This document shows positions 49,039-57,398 of a DNA stretch of 57,398 nucleotides, one piece after another; the stretch's first letter is position 1; the number at the start of each line of letters is the position of its first letter. Source of the DNA: an uncultured Faecalibacterium sp. (GTDB taxonomy: Bacteria; Bacillota; Clostridia; Oscillospirales; Ruminococcaceae); assembly GCA_934539245.1 (NCBI GenBank), contig CAKTCK010000012.1, positions 1 to 57,398 on the forward strand. The letters are read 5' to 3'. A program made the position numbers and the translations under genes. The notes below the pieces were generated by a model that saw only the letters and a list, made by a program, of their open reading frames with translations, did no database searches and was not told the DNA's origin.

Positions 49039-50274
49039 ATGGCTAAAATTGCAATTCTGGGCTTTGGCACGGTAGGCAGCGGCGTATACGAGGTGCTGTG
49101 CCGCAATGCCGCAAGCGTCTCCCGCCGGGCTGGCGAACCGGTGGAGGTAAAGTACATTCTGGACCCGAAGGATTTTACCGGCAACCCGGTGGAGCCTTTG
49201 GTGGTCAAAAGCATTGATGTGATCCTGCAGGACCCGGAGATCCGGGTGGTGGTGGAGACCATCGGCGGCACCCGCTTTGCTTACCCCTACGTCAAGGCCT
49301 GTCTGGAGAGCGGCCGCAGCGTGTGCACCTCCAACAAGGAGATGGTGGCCACCTACGGCGCAGAGCTGCTGGCACTGGCCAAGGAGCACGGCTGCGCCTT
49401 CCTGTTCGAGGCCTCTGTGGGCGGCGGTACGCCCATCATCACCCCCATGCACCAGTGCCTGGCGGCGAACGTCATCACCGAGGTGGAGGGCATCGTGAAC
49501 GGCACCACCAACTTCATGCTCACCAAAATGGTGCGGGAGAGCCTTGGCTTTGAGGATGCGCTGCACATTGCGCAGGAGCTGGGCTACGCCGAGACCAAGG
49601 ACCCCAGCGATGATGTGGACGGCCGCGACGCCTGCCGCAAGATCGCTATCCTGTCCTCCATGGTATGCGGCCACCAGATCTATCCCCAGAACATTCCCAC
49701 CCGGGGCATCCGGGCCATTACCGCCGCCGATGTGGCAAGTGCCGAAAAGCTGGGCTGCGTCATCAAGCTGATCGCATGGATGAAGCTTGGCAAGGACGGC
49801 AGCGTGGCCGCCGGTGTAGAGCCGTGTCTGGTGCCCAAGGCAAACCAGCTGGCCAGCGTGGACGATGTGTTCAACGCGGTGCTGGTCAAGGGCGATATGC
49901 TGGGCGATGTGGTGTTCTACGGCAAGGGCGCAGGCAAGCTGCCCACTGCCAGCGCTGTGGTGGCAGACGTGGTGGATGCCCTGAAAAACGGCGCACAGGT
50001 GCACGACAGCCTGTTCTGGCAGCCCGCGGACCCGGTGGACGGCATGCTCACCGACCCGGCTCCCGCTGCATATTATGTGCGTGTGGCGGGCATTGCACCC
50101 GCTGTGGTGGAGGCCATCTACGGCTACGGCAAGGTGGTGGATGAGCGGTACGAGGGCTGCGCCTACTTTGTGGAGCGCGCCGATGAGCGTGCGCTGGCAG
50201 AAGCCGCGCGCAAGGTGGAGGCCGTGGGCGGCAGCGTGAAGCTGGTGCTCAAGCGTCTGCCCGAGGAAGTGTAA
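49039..50274 (+). CDS. hom: Homoserine dehydrogenase
   Basis: This 411-residue enzyme reduces aspartate semialdehyde to homoserine, the branch point to threonine and methionine. The Rossmann motif GFGTVGSGVYEVL is at residues 8-20, ASVGGGTPIITPM and IVNGTTNFMLTKM form the active-site region, and the last 75 residues (YYVRVAGIAPAVVEAIYGYGKVV onward) form an ACT-like regulatory domain expected for threonine feedback. GAGGGAAAGAGAG precedes the ATG. It lies 27 bases after the ACT regulator and 18 before thrB. Confidence 0.95.
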   Translation: MAKIAILGFGTVGSGVYEVLCRNAASVSRRAGEPVEVKYILDPKDFTGNPVEPLVVKSIDVILQDPEIRVVVETIGGTRFAYPYVKACLESGRSVCTSNKEMVATYGAELLALAKEHGCAFLFEASVGGGTPIITPMHQCLAANVITEVEGIVNGTTNFMLTKMVRESLGFEDALHIAQELGYAETKDPSDDVDGRDACRKIAILSSMVCGHQIYPQNIPTRGIRAITAADVASAEKLGCVIKLIAWMKLGKDGSVAAGVEPCLVPKANQLASVDDVFNAVLVKGDMLGDVVFYGKGAGKLPTASAVVADVVDALKNGAQVHDSLFWQPADPVDGMLTDPAPAAYYVRVAGIAPAVVEAIYGYGKVVDERYEGCAYFVERADERALAEAARKVEAVGGSVKLVLKRLPEEV

Positions 50275-50292
50275 CGGAAAGGAACTGCGGCA

Positions 50293-51198
50293 ATGAAGAT
50301 CAAGGTTTCGGTCCCTGCCACCAGCGCCAACGTAGGCTCCGGCTTCGATGCGCTGGGTCTGGCAGTTACGTTGTACAACACAGTTACCTTTGAGGACAGT
50401 GAGGTGCTGGAGATCTCGGCATCGGACGGCACCCGCATCCCCCGGGGCGAGTCGAATCTCGTGTACCGCTCCGCCAAGGGATTATTTGAAAAAGTTGGCA
50501 AGCAGATCCCGCCCCTCAAGATCACCCAGACGAATCCCATCCCCATGGCGCGCGGTCTGGGCTCTTCTTCGGCCTGCATCATCGCGGGTCTGCTGGGCGC
50601 AAACCGGATGCTGGGCGATGTGCTCAACACGCAGGAGCTGCTCACGCTGGCGACTGCCATCGAGGGACACCCCGATAACGTGGCTCCGGCCCTGCTGGGC
50701 GGCCTGACCAGCAGCGTGTTCGAGGACGGCAAGGTGTATTCGGTCAAGCGGAATGTGGACGAAAGTCTTTGCTTTGCCGCCATCGTGCCGGACTATAAGC
50801 TGCTGACCGAAGCAGCCCGTGCAGCCCTGCCCAAGGAGGTATCCCATAAGGACGCGGTGTATAACCTGTCCCGTGCGGCACTGGTGCCCGCAGCCTTCTG
50901 CGAGGGTCGGCACGACCTGCTGGCCATTGCCACCGAGGATAAGCTGCACCAGCAGTACCGGATGCCCCTGATGCCCGGCTCCCGCGAGGTATTCGATATG
51001 GCGCGGCTGTGCGGCGCAAAGGCTGTGTATGTCTCCGGTGCAGGCAGCACCGTAATGGCTGTGGCCGAAAAGGCCGAAGCCGAAAAGTTCTATTCCAAGC
51101 TGGAAAAAGGTCTGGAGCTGCTGGAAGGTCTGGACGGATGTGAAGCATTTACACTGTTGCAGCTGGATGCCGATAACACCGGCGCGACCGTGGAATGA
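50293..51198 (+). CDS. thrB: Homoserine kinase
   Basis: This 301-residue GHMP-family kinase phosphorylates homoserine for threonine synthesis. Motif 1 VPATSANVGSGFDALGLAV, the ATP loop PMARGLGSSSACIIAGLLGAN and motif 3 YVSGAGSTVMAV are all present. GGAAAGGA lies before the ATG. Threonine synthase, the next step, is not in the window. Confidence 0.95.
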   Translation: MKIKVSVPATSANVGSGFDALGLAVTLYNTVTFEDSEVLEISASDGTRIPRGESNLVYRSAKGLFEKVGKQIPPLKITQTNPIPMARGLGSSSACIIAGLLGANRMLGDVLNTQELLTLATAIEGHPDNVAPALLGGLTSSVFEDGKVYSVKRNVDESLCFAAIVPDYKLLTEAARAALPKEVSHKDAVYNLSRAALVPAAFCEGRHDLLAIATEDKLHQQYRMPLMPGSREVFDMARLCGAKAVYVSGAGSTVMAVAEKAEAEKFYSKLEKGLELLEGLDGCEAFTLLQLDADNTGATVE

Positions 51199-51280
51199 TA
51201 AACGGGTAAGGGAAGTGCAAGAACGCTTCCGCCCGGCAAGCCCCCGCAAACGCGGGGCGTAAAGAGGAGAGTGACAAGAT

Positions 51281-52480
51281 ATGGCGTTGATCGTACAGAA
51301 ATTCGGCGGTTCCTCCGTAAAGGACCGTGACCGTATCTTCAACGTTGCGCGGATCGTGGCCAACACCCACAACGCGGGCAATGACGTAGTGGTGGTAGTC
51401 TCCGCACAGGGCGACACCACCGATGACCTGATCGCCAAGGCAGGGGAGATCACCCATAACCCCTCGGCGCGTGAGATGGATATGCTGCTGGCCTCCGGCG
51501 AGCAGATCAGCATCGCACTGCTGGCCATGGCGCTGAACGAGCTGGGCTGCCATGCCATCAGCCTGACCGGCTGGCAGGCGGGCTTCCGCACTGACCGTGC
51601 CTACACCAAGGCGCGCATCACCCGGCTGGAGACCGAGCGGATCTCCTCCGAGCTGGAGCGCAACCGTGTGGTAGTGGTGGCAGGCTTCCAGGGTCTGAAC
51701 AAGCTGGACGACATCACCACGCTGGGACGCGGCGGCTCCGACACCAGTGCCGTGGCCATTGCTGCTGCTCTGCACGCTGACCGCTGCCAGATCTACACGG
51801 ATGTGGAGGGCGTTTACACCGCCGACCCGCGCAAGGTGCGCAACACCCGCAAGCTGGAAGAGATCACCTTTGACGAGATGCTGGAGCTGGCATCTCTGGG
51901 CGCACAGGTGCTGAACAACCGCAGCGTGGAGCTGGCCAAAAAGTACAATGTGGAGCTGGAGGTGCTCTCCAGCCTGAACCCCATCCCGGGTACGGTGGTT
52001 AAGGAGGTTACAAAGGACATGGAAGGTATGCTGATCAAGGGTGTTGCCAAGGACACCGATGTTGCTGTTATCACGATTCTCAACGTTCCCGACGAGCCGG
52101 GCATGAGCTTTAAGATCTTCGGCCTGCTGGCACAGAAGAACATCAACGTGGACATCATTCTGCAGTCCACCGGCCGCGACGGCAAGAAGGACATCAGCTT
52201 TACCTGTGCCGAGGGCGAAGCCGAGCTGGCTATGCGTGTGCTGAAGGACAGCGCACACTTCAGCAATGTCAGCGTGGACACCACCTGCGCCAAGGTCTCC
52301 ATCGTGGGTGCCGGTATGCAGAGCCACAGCGGCGTTGCTTCCAAGATGTTCGAGGCACTGTCCAACAACAATATCAACATCAAGATGATCTCCACCAGCG
52401 AGATCAAGATCTCCTGCATCATCGACCGTGCAGACGCCGACAAGGCTGTCAGTGCCATCCACGATATGCTGTTTGACTGA
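51281..52480 (+). CDS. lysC: Aspartate kinase
   Basis: This 399-residue enzyme makes aspartyl phosphate, the first step of the aspartate family. It begins VQKFGGSSVKDRDRIFNVA, with the substrate loop TLGRGGSDTSAVAIAAAL, and ends in two ACT domains (about 265-399: AVITILNVPDEPGMSFKIF and SIVGAGMQSHSGVASKMFE) for feedback control by lysine and/or threonine. AGAGGAGAG precedes the ATG. It follows thrB after 82 bases, which contain a small CCCCGC/GCGGGG hairpin but no clear promoter, so co-transcription is likely. Confidence 0.95.
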   Translation: MALIVQKFGGSSVKDRDRIFNVARIVANTHNAGNDVVVVVSAQGDTTDDLIAKAGEITHNPSAREMDMLLASGEQISIALLAMALNELGCHAISLTGWQAGFRTDRAYTKARITRLETERISSELERNRVVVVAGFQGLNKLDDITTLGRGGSDTSAVAIAAALHADRCQIYTDVEGVYTADPRKVRNTRKLEEITFDEMLELASLGAQVLNNRSVELAKKYNVELEVLSSLNPIPGTVVKEVTKDMEGMLIKGVAKDTDVAVITILNVPDEPGMSFKIFGLLAQKNINVDIILQSTGRDGKKDISFTCAEGEAELAMRVLKDSAHFSNVSVDTTCAKVSIVGAGMQSHSGVASKMFEALSNNNINIKMISTSEIKISCIIDRADADKAVSAIHDMLFD

Positions 52481-52504
52481 TCTGCGTAAAATTTTTGGTT
52501 ATGG

Positions 52505-52549
52505 CCTGTCTGCTCCCTGCCGGGGGGGCGGGCGGGTCATAATTTTTTT
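52505..52549 (+). terminator. Terminator after lysC
   Basis: CCTGTCTGCTCCC pairs, with several G-U wobbles, with the G-rich run 52521-52536 and is followed by TCATAATTTTTTT. Confidence 0.6.
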
Positions 52550-52562
52550 ACACACAGCGGCG

Positions 52563-52591
52563 TTTACACAAATTGCAAAGGGGTGTATAAT
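52563..52591 (+). promoter_or_regulatory. Promoter of the carboxypeptidase-M16-lgt cluster
   Basis: TTTACA (52563-52568) and a perfect TATAAT (52586-52591) with a 17-base spacer. Confidence 0.72.
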
Positions 52592-52651
52592 ATAGTTTGA
52601 ATCTGTGCGGCGCACCGGCGCTGCAACAACGCCGAAAAGGAGCCCCGCCGC

Positions 52652-53473
52652 ATGAGTGAATCCACCCGTACCTCCAGAGCGCCTGCCGATAAGCGCCTGA
52701 CCTATCAACAATGGAAGCGCCGCAAAATGCTGCGGCTGGCCCGCAACTGGGTGCTGTTTCTGGCCGGCTGCGCTGCGGTAGTAGCGCTGCTGACCGGCGG
52801 CATCCTGTGGCTGCTGCCCAAGGTGCACGGCCTGCTGTCCGGGCCAAAGGTGTTTGCAGCCAGCGTGTACGATGGCACAGACTATGTATTCAACGCCGCA
52901 GATGCCCGGCTTACGCTGGTAAATGCCAACCTGCCCTATACTGCCGAGCCGACCCCGCTGCTGAATACCGCTGACGAAGCCACCGGGCAGCAGCTGGAAG
53001 CTGAAGCCGCCATGCAGTACCGCAGTATGGCCGCCGCCGCGCAGGCGGACGGCGTCAGCCTGACCCTTGTGGCGGGTTATCAGGACGCCGACACCCGGCA
53101 GGCTGCTTATGAAGCCCGGGTGCAGACCTACCGCGATAAGCGCAAGTCCGAAGAGGAAGCCGCCCGTCTGGCGGCTACCATCCAGCCCGCCGCCAACGCC
53201 AACGAGCACGGCACCGGCTACGCGGCAGATATCCTCAGCGCGGACGACCCGCAGCAGGACACCAGCTTTGCCGAGACCCGCGCCTACGAGTGGCTTACAG
53301 CCTACGCGGCGGAATATGGCTTTATCCTGCGCTACCCGCAGGACCGGCAGGCCGCTACCGGTATCGTGTTCGAGCCGTGGCACTGGCGCTATGTAGGGGT
53401 GGAAAACGCTCTTGCCATCCGCGCCAGCGGCCTGAGCTTAGAAGAGTTTATCGCCCTGCAGCGGGCAGACTGA
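52652..53473 (+). CDS. VanY-type D-alanyl-D-alanine carboxypeptidase (M15B)
   Basis: This 273-residue membrane-anchored peptidase has one membrane segment (about 34-56) and an extracellular zinc domain. Zinc and catalytic residues are visible in EHGTGYAADIL (His185, Asp192) and VFEPWHWRYVG (Glu240, His243). The family trims the terminal D-Ala of peptidoglycan stem peptides. The usual SxHxxG motif appears as NEHGTG. A good ribosome site (AAAAGGAG) precedes the ATG. Confidence 0.9.
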   Translation: MSESTRTSRAPADKRLTYQQWKRRKMLRLARNWVLFLAGCAAVVALLTGGILWLLPKVHGLLSGPKVFAASVYDGTDYVFNAADARLTLVNANLPYTAEPTPLLNTADEATGQQLEAEAAMQYRSMAAAAQADGVSLTLVAGYQDADTRQAAYEARVQTYRDKRKSEEEAARLAATIQPAANANEHGTGYAADILSADDPQQDTSFAETRAYEWLTAYAAEYGFILRYPQDRQAATGIVFEPWHWRYVGVENALAIRASGLSLEEFIALQRAD

Positions 53474-53516
53474 ATCAAATGCTCTGTGCTGCGGCGCAGA
53501 GAGAAGGGAATTACCA

Positions 53517-54818
53517 TTGGAACGTACTCTCATTGCACCGGGCGTGCATCTTTCCTGCGACCCGGCTTCTAAATTCAACCGCTGCCGCATCAGCATCCAC
53601 TTTGCCTTTCCGGCTGAGCGTAAAACGGCCACTGCCCATGCGCTTTTGCCGCTGGTGATGGAGCGCGGCTATGCGGACTGCCCGGATATGACCCGGCTCA
53701 CCAAAAAGCTGGCAAAGCTCTACGGTGCAGATCTGACCGTGGACGCCCGCCCCATGGGCTGCAACCACAACCTCTGCGTCAGCGTGACCGGCATCAAGGA
53801 TGCCTTTGCGCTGGAAGGCGAGGCGCTGACCGCCGAGTATACCAAAATTGCGCTGGGTGCGGCCTTCCATCCCTATCTTGTGGATGGCTGCTTTGACCCG
53901 CAGGCCGTCAGCATTGAAAAGCAGATGCTAAAGAAAGGCCTTGAGGACGAGATCAACGATAAGCGCATCTACTGCCTGCATCAGGCCAACCGGGAGTTCT
54001 TTGGCGACAGCCCGGCGGGCGTGCGGCAGGAGGGCTATCTGGACGAGGTGGACGGCCTTACCCCGGCCATGCTGACCGATGCCTACCGGCAGATGCTGCG
54101 CACCGCCAACATCGAGCTGCTGGTGCTGGGCTGCGATGCCGCCCAGACTGCTGCCATCCGGGACGCCTTGCTGGCAGAGCTTGCCTGCATCGACCGCGCC
54201 CCGCTGCCGCTGGTGGAAAACATGGCGATGCCTGCCATTGCACCGGTGCACAAGACCGAAAACTACGATATGGTGCAGGCAAAGCTGTGTATGCTGTTCA
54301 CACTGGGACAGCCCATGCAGCCGCAGCAGCTGGCTGCCGTGCGCCTTGCCATGGCGCTGTACGGCGGCAGCGTGACAAGCCGCCTGTTCCTCAATGTGCG
54401 GGAGCGGGACCATCTGTGCTACTACTGCTCCTCCTCCTTCCAGAGTTTTACCGGCAGCATGGCGGTGAACAGCGGTGTGGAGCATGCCGATGCCGCCCGC
54501 GCAGAGCAGGCGATTCTGAAAGAGCTTGCAGACCTGTGCACCGGCCCCATTACCGACGAGGAATTTGAGGACTGCCGCCGGGGTCTGCTCAGCGGCATGA
54601 ACGGGGTAGAGGACAGCCTTGGCGGCATCGAGAGCTGGTACTATATCGAGGTGCTGCGCGCCGGTGCCAACAGCGCTGCGCCTATCCAGAGCCCGGAGCA
54701 GGCGCGGAATGCCCTGCGTGCCGTGACCAAGGACGAGGTGCGGGACATCCTGCGCCGCCTGACCCTCTCGGTCAGCTATCTGCTTACAAAGGAGGATGCT
54801 GCCCATGCCGCAGAATAA
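53517..54818 (+). CDS. ymfF: YmfF-type M16 peptidase-like protein, catalytically inactive
   Basis: This 433-residue protein has the M16 (pitrilysin-like) two-lobe fold, but the region equivalent to the HxxEH zinc site (AHALLPLVMERGYADCPDM) has no such motif, so it should act as the non-catalytic half of a heterodimer. YmfF and YmfH are associated with elongation factor P 5-aminopentanol modification in Bacillus; their exact role is unclear. A TTG start at 53517 follows AGAGAAGGG. The last 14 bases overlap the ymfH gene. Confidence 0.85.
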   Translation: MERTLIAPGVHLSCDPASKFNRCRISIHFAFPAERKTATAHALLPLVMERGYADCPDMTRLTKKLAKLYGADLTVDARPMGCNHNLCVSVTGIKDAFALEGEALTAEYTKIALGAAFHPYLVDGCFDPQAVSIEKQMLKKGLEDEINDKRIYCLHQANREFFGDSPAGVRQEGYLDEVDGLTPAMLTDAYRQMLRTANIELLVLGCDAAQTAAIRDALLAELACIDRAPLPLVENMAMPAIAPVHKTENYDMVQAKLCMLFTLGQPMQPQQLAAVRLAMALYGGSVTSRLFLNVRERDHLCYYCSSSFQSFTGSMAVNSGVEHADAARAEQAILKELADLCTGPITDEEFEDCRRGLLSGMNGVEDSLGGIESWYYIEVLRAGANSAAPIQSPEQARNALRAVTKDEVRDILRRLTLSVSYLLTKEDAAHAAE

Positions 54819-56118
54819 CCAGACCCTGCTGGAAAAGACCGTGGCCGACCAGTGGCAGACCCTGCCCTCCGGCCTGACGGTGCTGGTGCGCCCCATGCCG
54901 GGCTATTCCAGCACGCACGTCATTTATGCTACCAAGTTTGGTTCTATCGACCGGGATTTCTGCCTGAACGGGCAAACGGTGCATCTGCCGGCGGGTGTTG
55001 CGCATTTTCTGGAGCACAAGATGTTCGAGGACGAGGACGGCGACGCCTTTGCCAAGTACGCAAAGACCGGTGCCAACGCCAACGCCTTTACCAGCTTTGA
55101 CCGCACCTGCTACCTGTTCACCGCCACCCAGCAGTTGGACGAAAGTCTGGACGTGCTGCTGGGCATGGTAGGCCACCCCTATTTTACTGAGCAGACCATC
55201 GCCAAGGAGCAGGGCATCATCGGGCAGGAGATCAAAATGTACGATGACAGCCCGGATTGGCGGCTCATCACCGGCCTGTTCGAGTGCCTGTACCACAGCC
55301 ACCCCATCCGCAGCGACATCGCGGGCACGGTGGAAAGCATTGCCGAGATCACGCCCGCCATGCTGTATGACAGCTGCAAGGCCTTTTATGCCCCAGGCAA
55401 TATGGTGATGGCTGCGGCCGGCAACACCACCATGGAGCAGATTTTGGCCGCCTGTGAACGGCACGGCCTGATGGAGCCCCGCCCGGCACAGAAGGTGCAG
55501 CGGCTGTGGGCTTCCGAGCCCATGACCCTTGCCGCTACGGAAAAAACGCTGACCATGCCGGTCTCCAAGCCCTGCTTCGGCGTAGGCTTTAAGGAAGAGC
55601 CGCTGCCCGCGGGCGACCTGCGCACCGAGGCGCTGTACGACCTTGTGCTCAGCTGCATCGTGGGCGGGATGTCGCCCCTGTACCGCCGCCTGTACGACGA
55701 GGGCCTTGTGAACCCCGGCTTTGGCGGCGAGGTGCTGCGGGTGGACGGCTGCTGTTGCATCCTGTTCACCGGCGAGAGCGATGTACCGGACACCGTGCGG
55801 CAGTTGCTGCTGGACGAGATCGCCCGGGTGCGCGCGGCTGGCGTAGACAGGGAAGTGTTTACCCTGTGCAAGAACGAGAAATACGGCCAACTGATCGAAA
55901 ATCTGGAAAACGTGGAGGACTCCGCCAGCCAGATGGCAGATTTTGCCCTCAGCGGTCAGACGGTGGCGCAGCAGATTTCCATGCTGGCAGGGCTGACTGC
56001 GGAGGATGCGGACGCTGCCCTGCAGCGCATCCTGTGCACGGATCGTATGGCTACTATGTACATCCTGCCGGACGGCACGGCACAGGCGGCAGAAGAGGAC
56101 GAGGAGGAAGAAGAATGA
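54805..56118 (+). CDS. ymfH: YmfH-type M16 zinc peptidase
   Basis: This 437-residue protein has the intact zinc motif HFLEH (67-71) followed by KMFEDEDGDAFAKYAKTGANANAFTSFDRTCY, and the substrate-binding R/Y region (MSPLYRRLYDEGLVNPGFGG). It is the catalytic partner of the YmfF-like protein. ATG at 54805 is chosen, 9 bases after GGAGG; an ATG at 54796 touches that ribosome site. The C-terminus is acidic (EEDEEEEE). Its stop overlaps the lgt start. Confidence 0.9.
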   Translation: MPQNNQTLLEKTVADQWQTLPSGLTVLVRPMPGYSSTHVIYATKFGSIDRDFCLNGQTVHLPAGVAHFLEHKMFEDEDGDAFAKYAKTGANANAFTSFDRTCYLFTATQQLDESLDVLLGMVGHPYFTEQTIAKEQGIIGQEIKMYDDSPDWRLITGLFECLYHSHPIRSDIAGTVESIAEITPAMLYDSCKAFYAPGNMVMAAAGNTTMEQILAACERHGLMEPRPAQKVQRLWASEPMTLAATEKTLTMPVSKPCFGVGFKEEPLPAGDLRTEALYDLVLSCIVGGMSPLYRRLYDEGLVNPGFGGEVLRVDGCCCILFTGESDVPDTVRQLLLDEIARVRAAGVDREVFTLCKNEKYGQLIENLENVEDSASQMADFALSGQTVAQQISMLAGLTAEDADAALQRILCTDRMATMYILPDGTAQAAEEDEEEEE

Positions 56119-57176
56119 ACTATCTGACAAATCTGGTGCAGTTCCCGGGTCTGGGGCTGAGCTTTCAGCTGAACCGCGTGGCCTTTACCATCGGCGGGGT
56201 CAGCATCTACTGGTATGGCGTGTGCATCGCGGTGGGGTTGTGTCTGGCACTGGTCTTTGCTTTCCGGCACAGTCTGGAATTTGGCGTAGACCCGGACAGC
56301 ATGGTGGACGTCATCCTCATCGGCGTGGTGCTGGGCATTATCAGCGCCCGCGCCTATTATGTGGCTATGGCGCCGTTCCAGTACAATAGCATCTGGGAGA
56401 TGATCGCTATCCGCGATGGCGGCCTTGCCATCTATGGCGGCATCATCGGCGGCTTTCTGTTCGGCGGTCTGGCCTGCAAGTGGCGGGGCGTGCCGGTGCT
56501 GCCCATGTTCGACCTTACCGCCATGGGCTTTCTTATCGGGCAGGGCTGTGGCCGCTGGGGCAACTTTTTCAATCAGGAGGCCTTTGGCTGCAACACCACC
56601 CTGCCGTGGGGAATGTACAGCGAGGCGACCCGTGCCTATCTGATGGGCAGCACGGTCACGGTGCCCAATGGTATGGTCATCGACCCCAACCTGCCGGTGC
56701 ACCCCACCTTTTTGTATGAGAGCATCTGGTGCTTTGCGGGCTTCTTCCTGCTGTTCCGCTACATCAAAAAGCGCAAGTTCAACGGCGACATCACCCTGCG
56801 GTATCTGATCTGGTACGGCGCAGGCCGTTTCTGGATCGAGGGTCTGCGCACCGACAGCCTGATGCTGGTGCCCTCCATCGGGCTGCGGGCATCCCAGCTG
56901 GTGGCAGGCATCGCCGTGGTGGCTGGCATTGCGGCAGAAGTGTACTTCACCCGTAAGTGCAAGGGCAAGCCCCTGATGGTGCCGCTGGCGATGAACGCAG
57001 AGAACAAGGCGGCCGTCAATAAGCTGCGTAAGGAAAAAGGTGCCAGCGGTCTTGTGCTGGATGCGGACACCCAGCTGCTGGCTTCCAGCCCGCGCAAGCT
57101 GTTTTTGGAAAAGACCGAGGCCTATAATGCGCAGGTGAAAGCCGCCATAGAACAGGCCAGGCAGAAAAAAGCGTAA
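56115..57176 (+). CDS. lgt: Prolipoprotein diacylglyceryl transferase with C-terminal extension
   Basis: This 353-residue membrane enzyme transfers diacylglycerol from phosphatidylglycerol to the lipobox cysteine of prolipoproteins. Family motifs are WYGVCIAVG, RDGGLAIYGGIIGG (catalytic region) and GQGCGRWGNFFNQEAFG (Lgt signature), then HPTFLYESIWCF and EGLRTDSL. About seven membrane segments are present. A basic, probably cytoplasmic extension of roughly 70 residues follows the last helix, making it longer than typical Lgt (about 260-290). It would mature the lipoproteins encoded at 14696, 27861 and 33650. The start overlaps ymfH by four bases (ATGA). Confidence 0.94.
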   Translation: MNYLTNLVQFPGLGLSFQLNRVAFTIGGVSIYWYGVCIAVGLCLALVFAFRHSLEFGVDPDSMVDVILIGVVLGIISARAYYVAMAPFQYNSIWEMIAIRDGGLAIYGGIIGGFLFGGLACKWRGVPVLPMFDLTAMGFLIGQGCGRWGNFFNQEAFGCNTTLPWGMYSEATRAYLMGSTVTVPNGMVIDPNLPVHPTFLYESIWCFAGFFLLFRYIKKRKFNGDITLRYLIWYGAGRFWIEGLRTDSLMLVPSIGLRASQLVAGIAVVAGIAAEVYFTRKCKGKPLMVPLAMNAENKAAVNKLRKEKGASGLVLDADTQLLASSPRKLFLEKTEAYNAQVKAAIEQARQKKA

Positions 57177-57204
57177 AAATCTGCGCAAAAAGGGAAATTT
57201 CCTC

Positions 57205-57233
57205 TTGCAATCCGGTTGGGTTTTTGCTATAAT
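57205..57233 (+). promoter_or_regulatory. Promoter of rplU
   Basis: TTGCAA (57205-57210) and a perfect TATAAT (57228-57233) with a 17-base spacer. Confidence 0.85.
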
Positions 57234-57239
57234 ACTCTA

Positions 57240-57323
57240 GCCGCATGGTGTGGGCGCCTGAAATGGCCCGCTGTAAGGGTCTGCCTTTACGACCAGCGAG
57301 TACAACGAAAAGGAATGAACAAA
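57240..57323 (+). promoter_or_regulatory. Ribosomal protein L21 leader RNA
   Basis: The rplU 5' leader contains GTGGGCGCCTGAAATGGCCC and a second hairpin GCTGTAAGG...CCTTTACGACCAGC. Position and these two helices fit the L21 leader family found ahead of rplU in Firmicutes, which mediates autogenous control by L21. AAAGGAATG near 57308 is the ribosome site region. Confidence 0.75.
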
Positions 57324-57398
57324 ATGTACGCAATCATTGTTACCGGCGGTAAGCAGTACCGCGTGGAGCAGGGCGACATCGTCTACATCGAAAAGCTG
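57324..57398 (+). CDS. rplU: 50S ribosomal protein L21, N-terminal fragment
   Basis: The frame from ATG at 57324 runs to the window edge and gives 25 residues: [20 protein letters not shown] then YIEKL. This is the invariant start of L21, a large-subunit protein that binds 23S rRNA. The gene is cut by the window end. The promoter and leader upstream are complete. Confidence 0.95.
   Translation, partial: MYAIIVTGGKQYRVEQGDIVYIEKL

Overview
The window reads as a chromosomal segment of a Gram-positive, GC-rich (roughly 55-60 % by eye) Clostridia of the Ruminococcaceae/Oscillospiraceae, most probably Faecalibacterium (F. prausnitzii group). The main pointer is a 143-residue protein at 4936-5367 that closely resembles, from memory, the Faecalibacterium MAM (microbial anti-inflammatory molecule) protein, with its ATG-ATG-ATG start and Gly-Gly leader. 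No phage, insertion sequence, CRISPR array or plasmid function was found; this looks like core chromosome with a few short interspersed palindromic elements.

Layout. 1-120: 3' end of a GH2 beta-galactosidase. 347-664: a candidate structured small RNA on the plus strand facing tRNA-Ala(GGC) across a shared terminator. 825-1614: thiamine ECF S-component thiT under a TPP riboswitch with a terminator. 1688-4677: sporulation regulators spoIIID, sigG, sigE and spoIIGA. 4829-5460: MAM-like gene as a single-gene unit. 5638-9615: NAD synthase, NusG-II-domain protein and an LCP cell-wall ligase. 9718-11078: RNase P RNA and an RluA pseudouridine synthase, transcribed divergently from promoters that share one -35 hexamer. 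11270-13165: LysM/G5/M23 wall endopeptidase. 13239-19750: nucleoside salvage (deoD, cdd) followed by a BMP-type nucleoside ABC importer. 19985-23123: polysaccharide chain-length/tyrosine kinase/phosphatase module. 23652-29555: oligopeptide ABC importer with its binding protein. 29735-33454 (minus): an unknown protein, then a MoxR ATPase/VWA pair. 33650-36777: an exported flavin-dependent reductase divergent from a LysR regulator. 36984-41587 (minus): MarR regulator plus heterodimeric ABC exporter with a perfect palindromic operator. 41791-45160: two Na/Pi-cotransporter-like proteins flanking a 38-residue mini-protein. 45211-48406: BofC-C-domain-like protein divergent from a class A PBP. 48580-52480: aspartate-family pathway (ACT regulator, hom, thrB, lysC). 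52652-57176: D,D-carboxypeptidase, YmfF/YmfH M16 pair and lgt. 57205-57398: promoter, L21 leader and the start of rplU.

How it fits together. Much of the window serves the cell envelope (LCP, M23, PBP, VanY-type peptidase, Lgt, polysaccharide kinase module) and uptake of preformed nutrients (thiamine, nucleosides, peptides, phosphate). Control elements are unusually readable: many promoters have exactly 17-bp spacers, and a riboswitch, an attenuator-like leader, a MarR operator and two pairs of divergent promoters with shared or overlapping -35 hexamers can be seen. The most notable points are the candidate structured RNA, the shared -35 at rnpB, the MAM-like gene, and an apparently intact sporulation sigma/regulator block, with sporulation-type promoter look-alikes, in a lineage normally described as non-sporulating.
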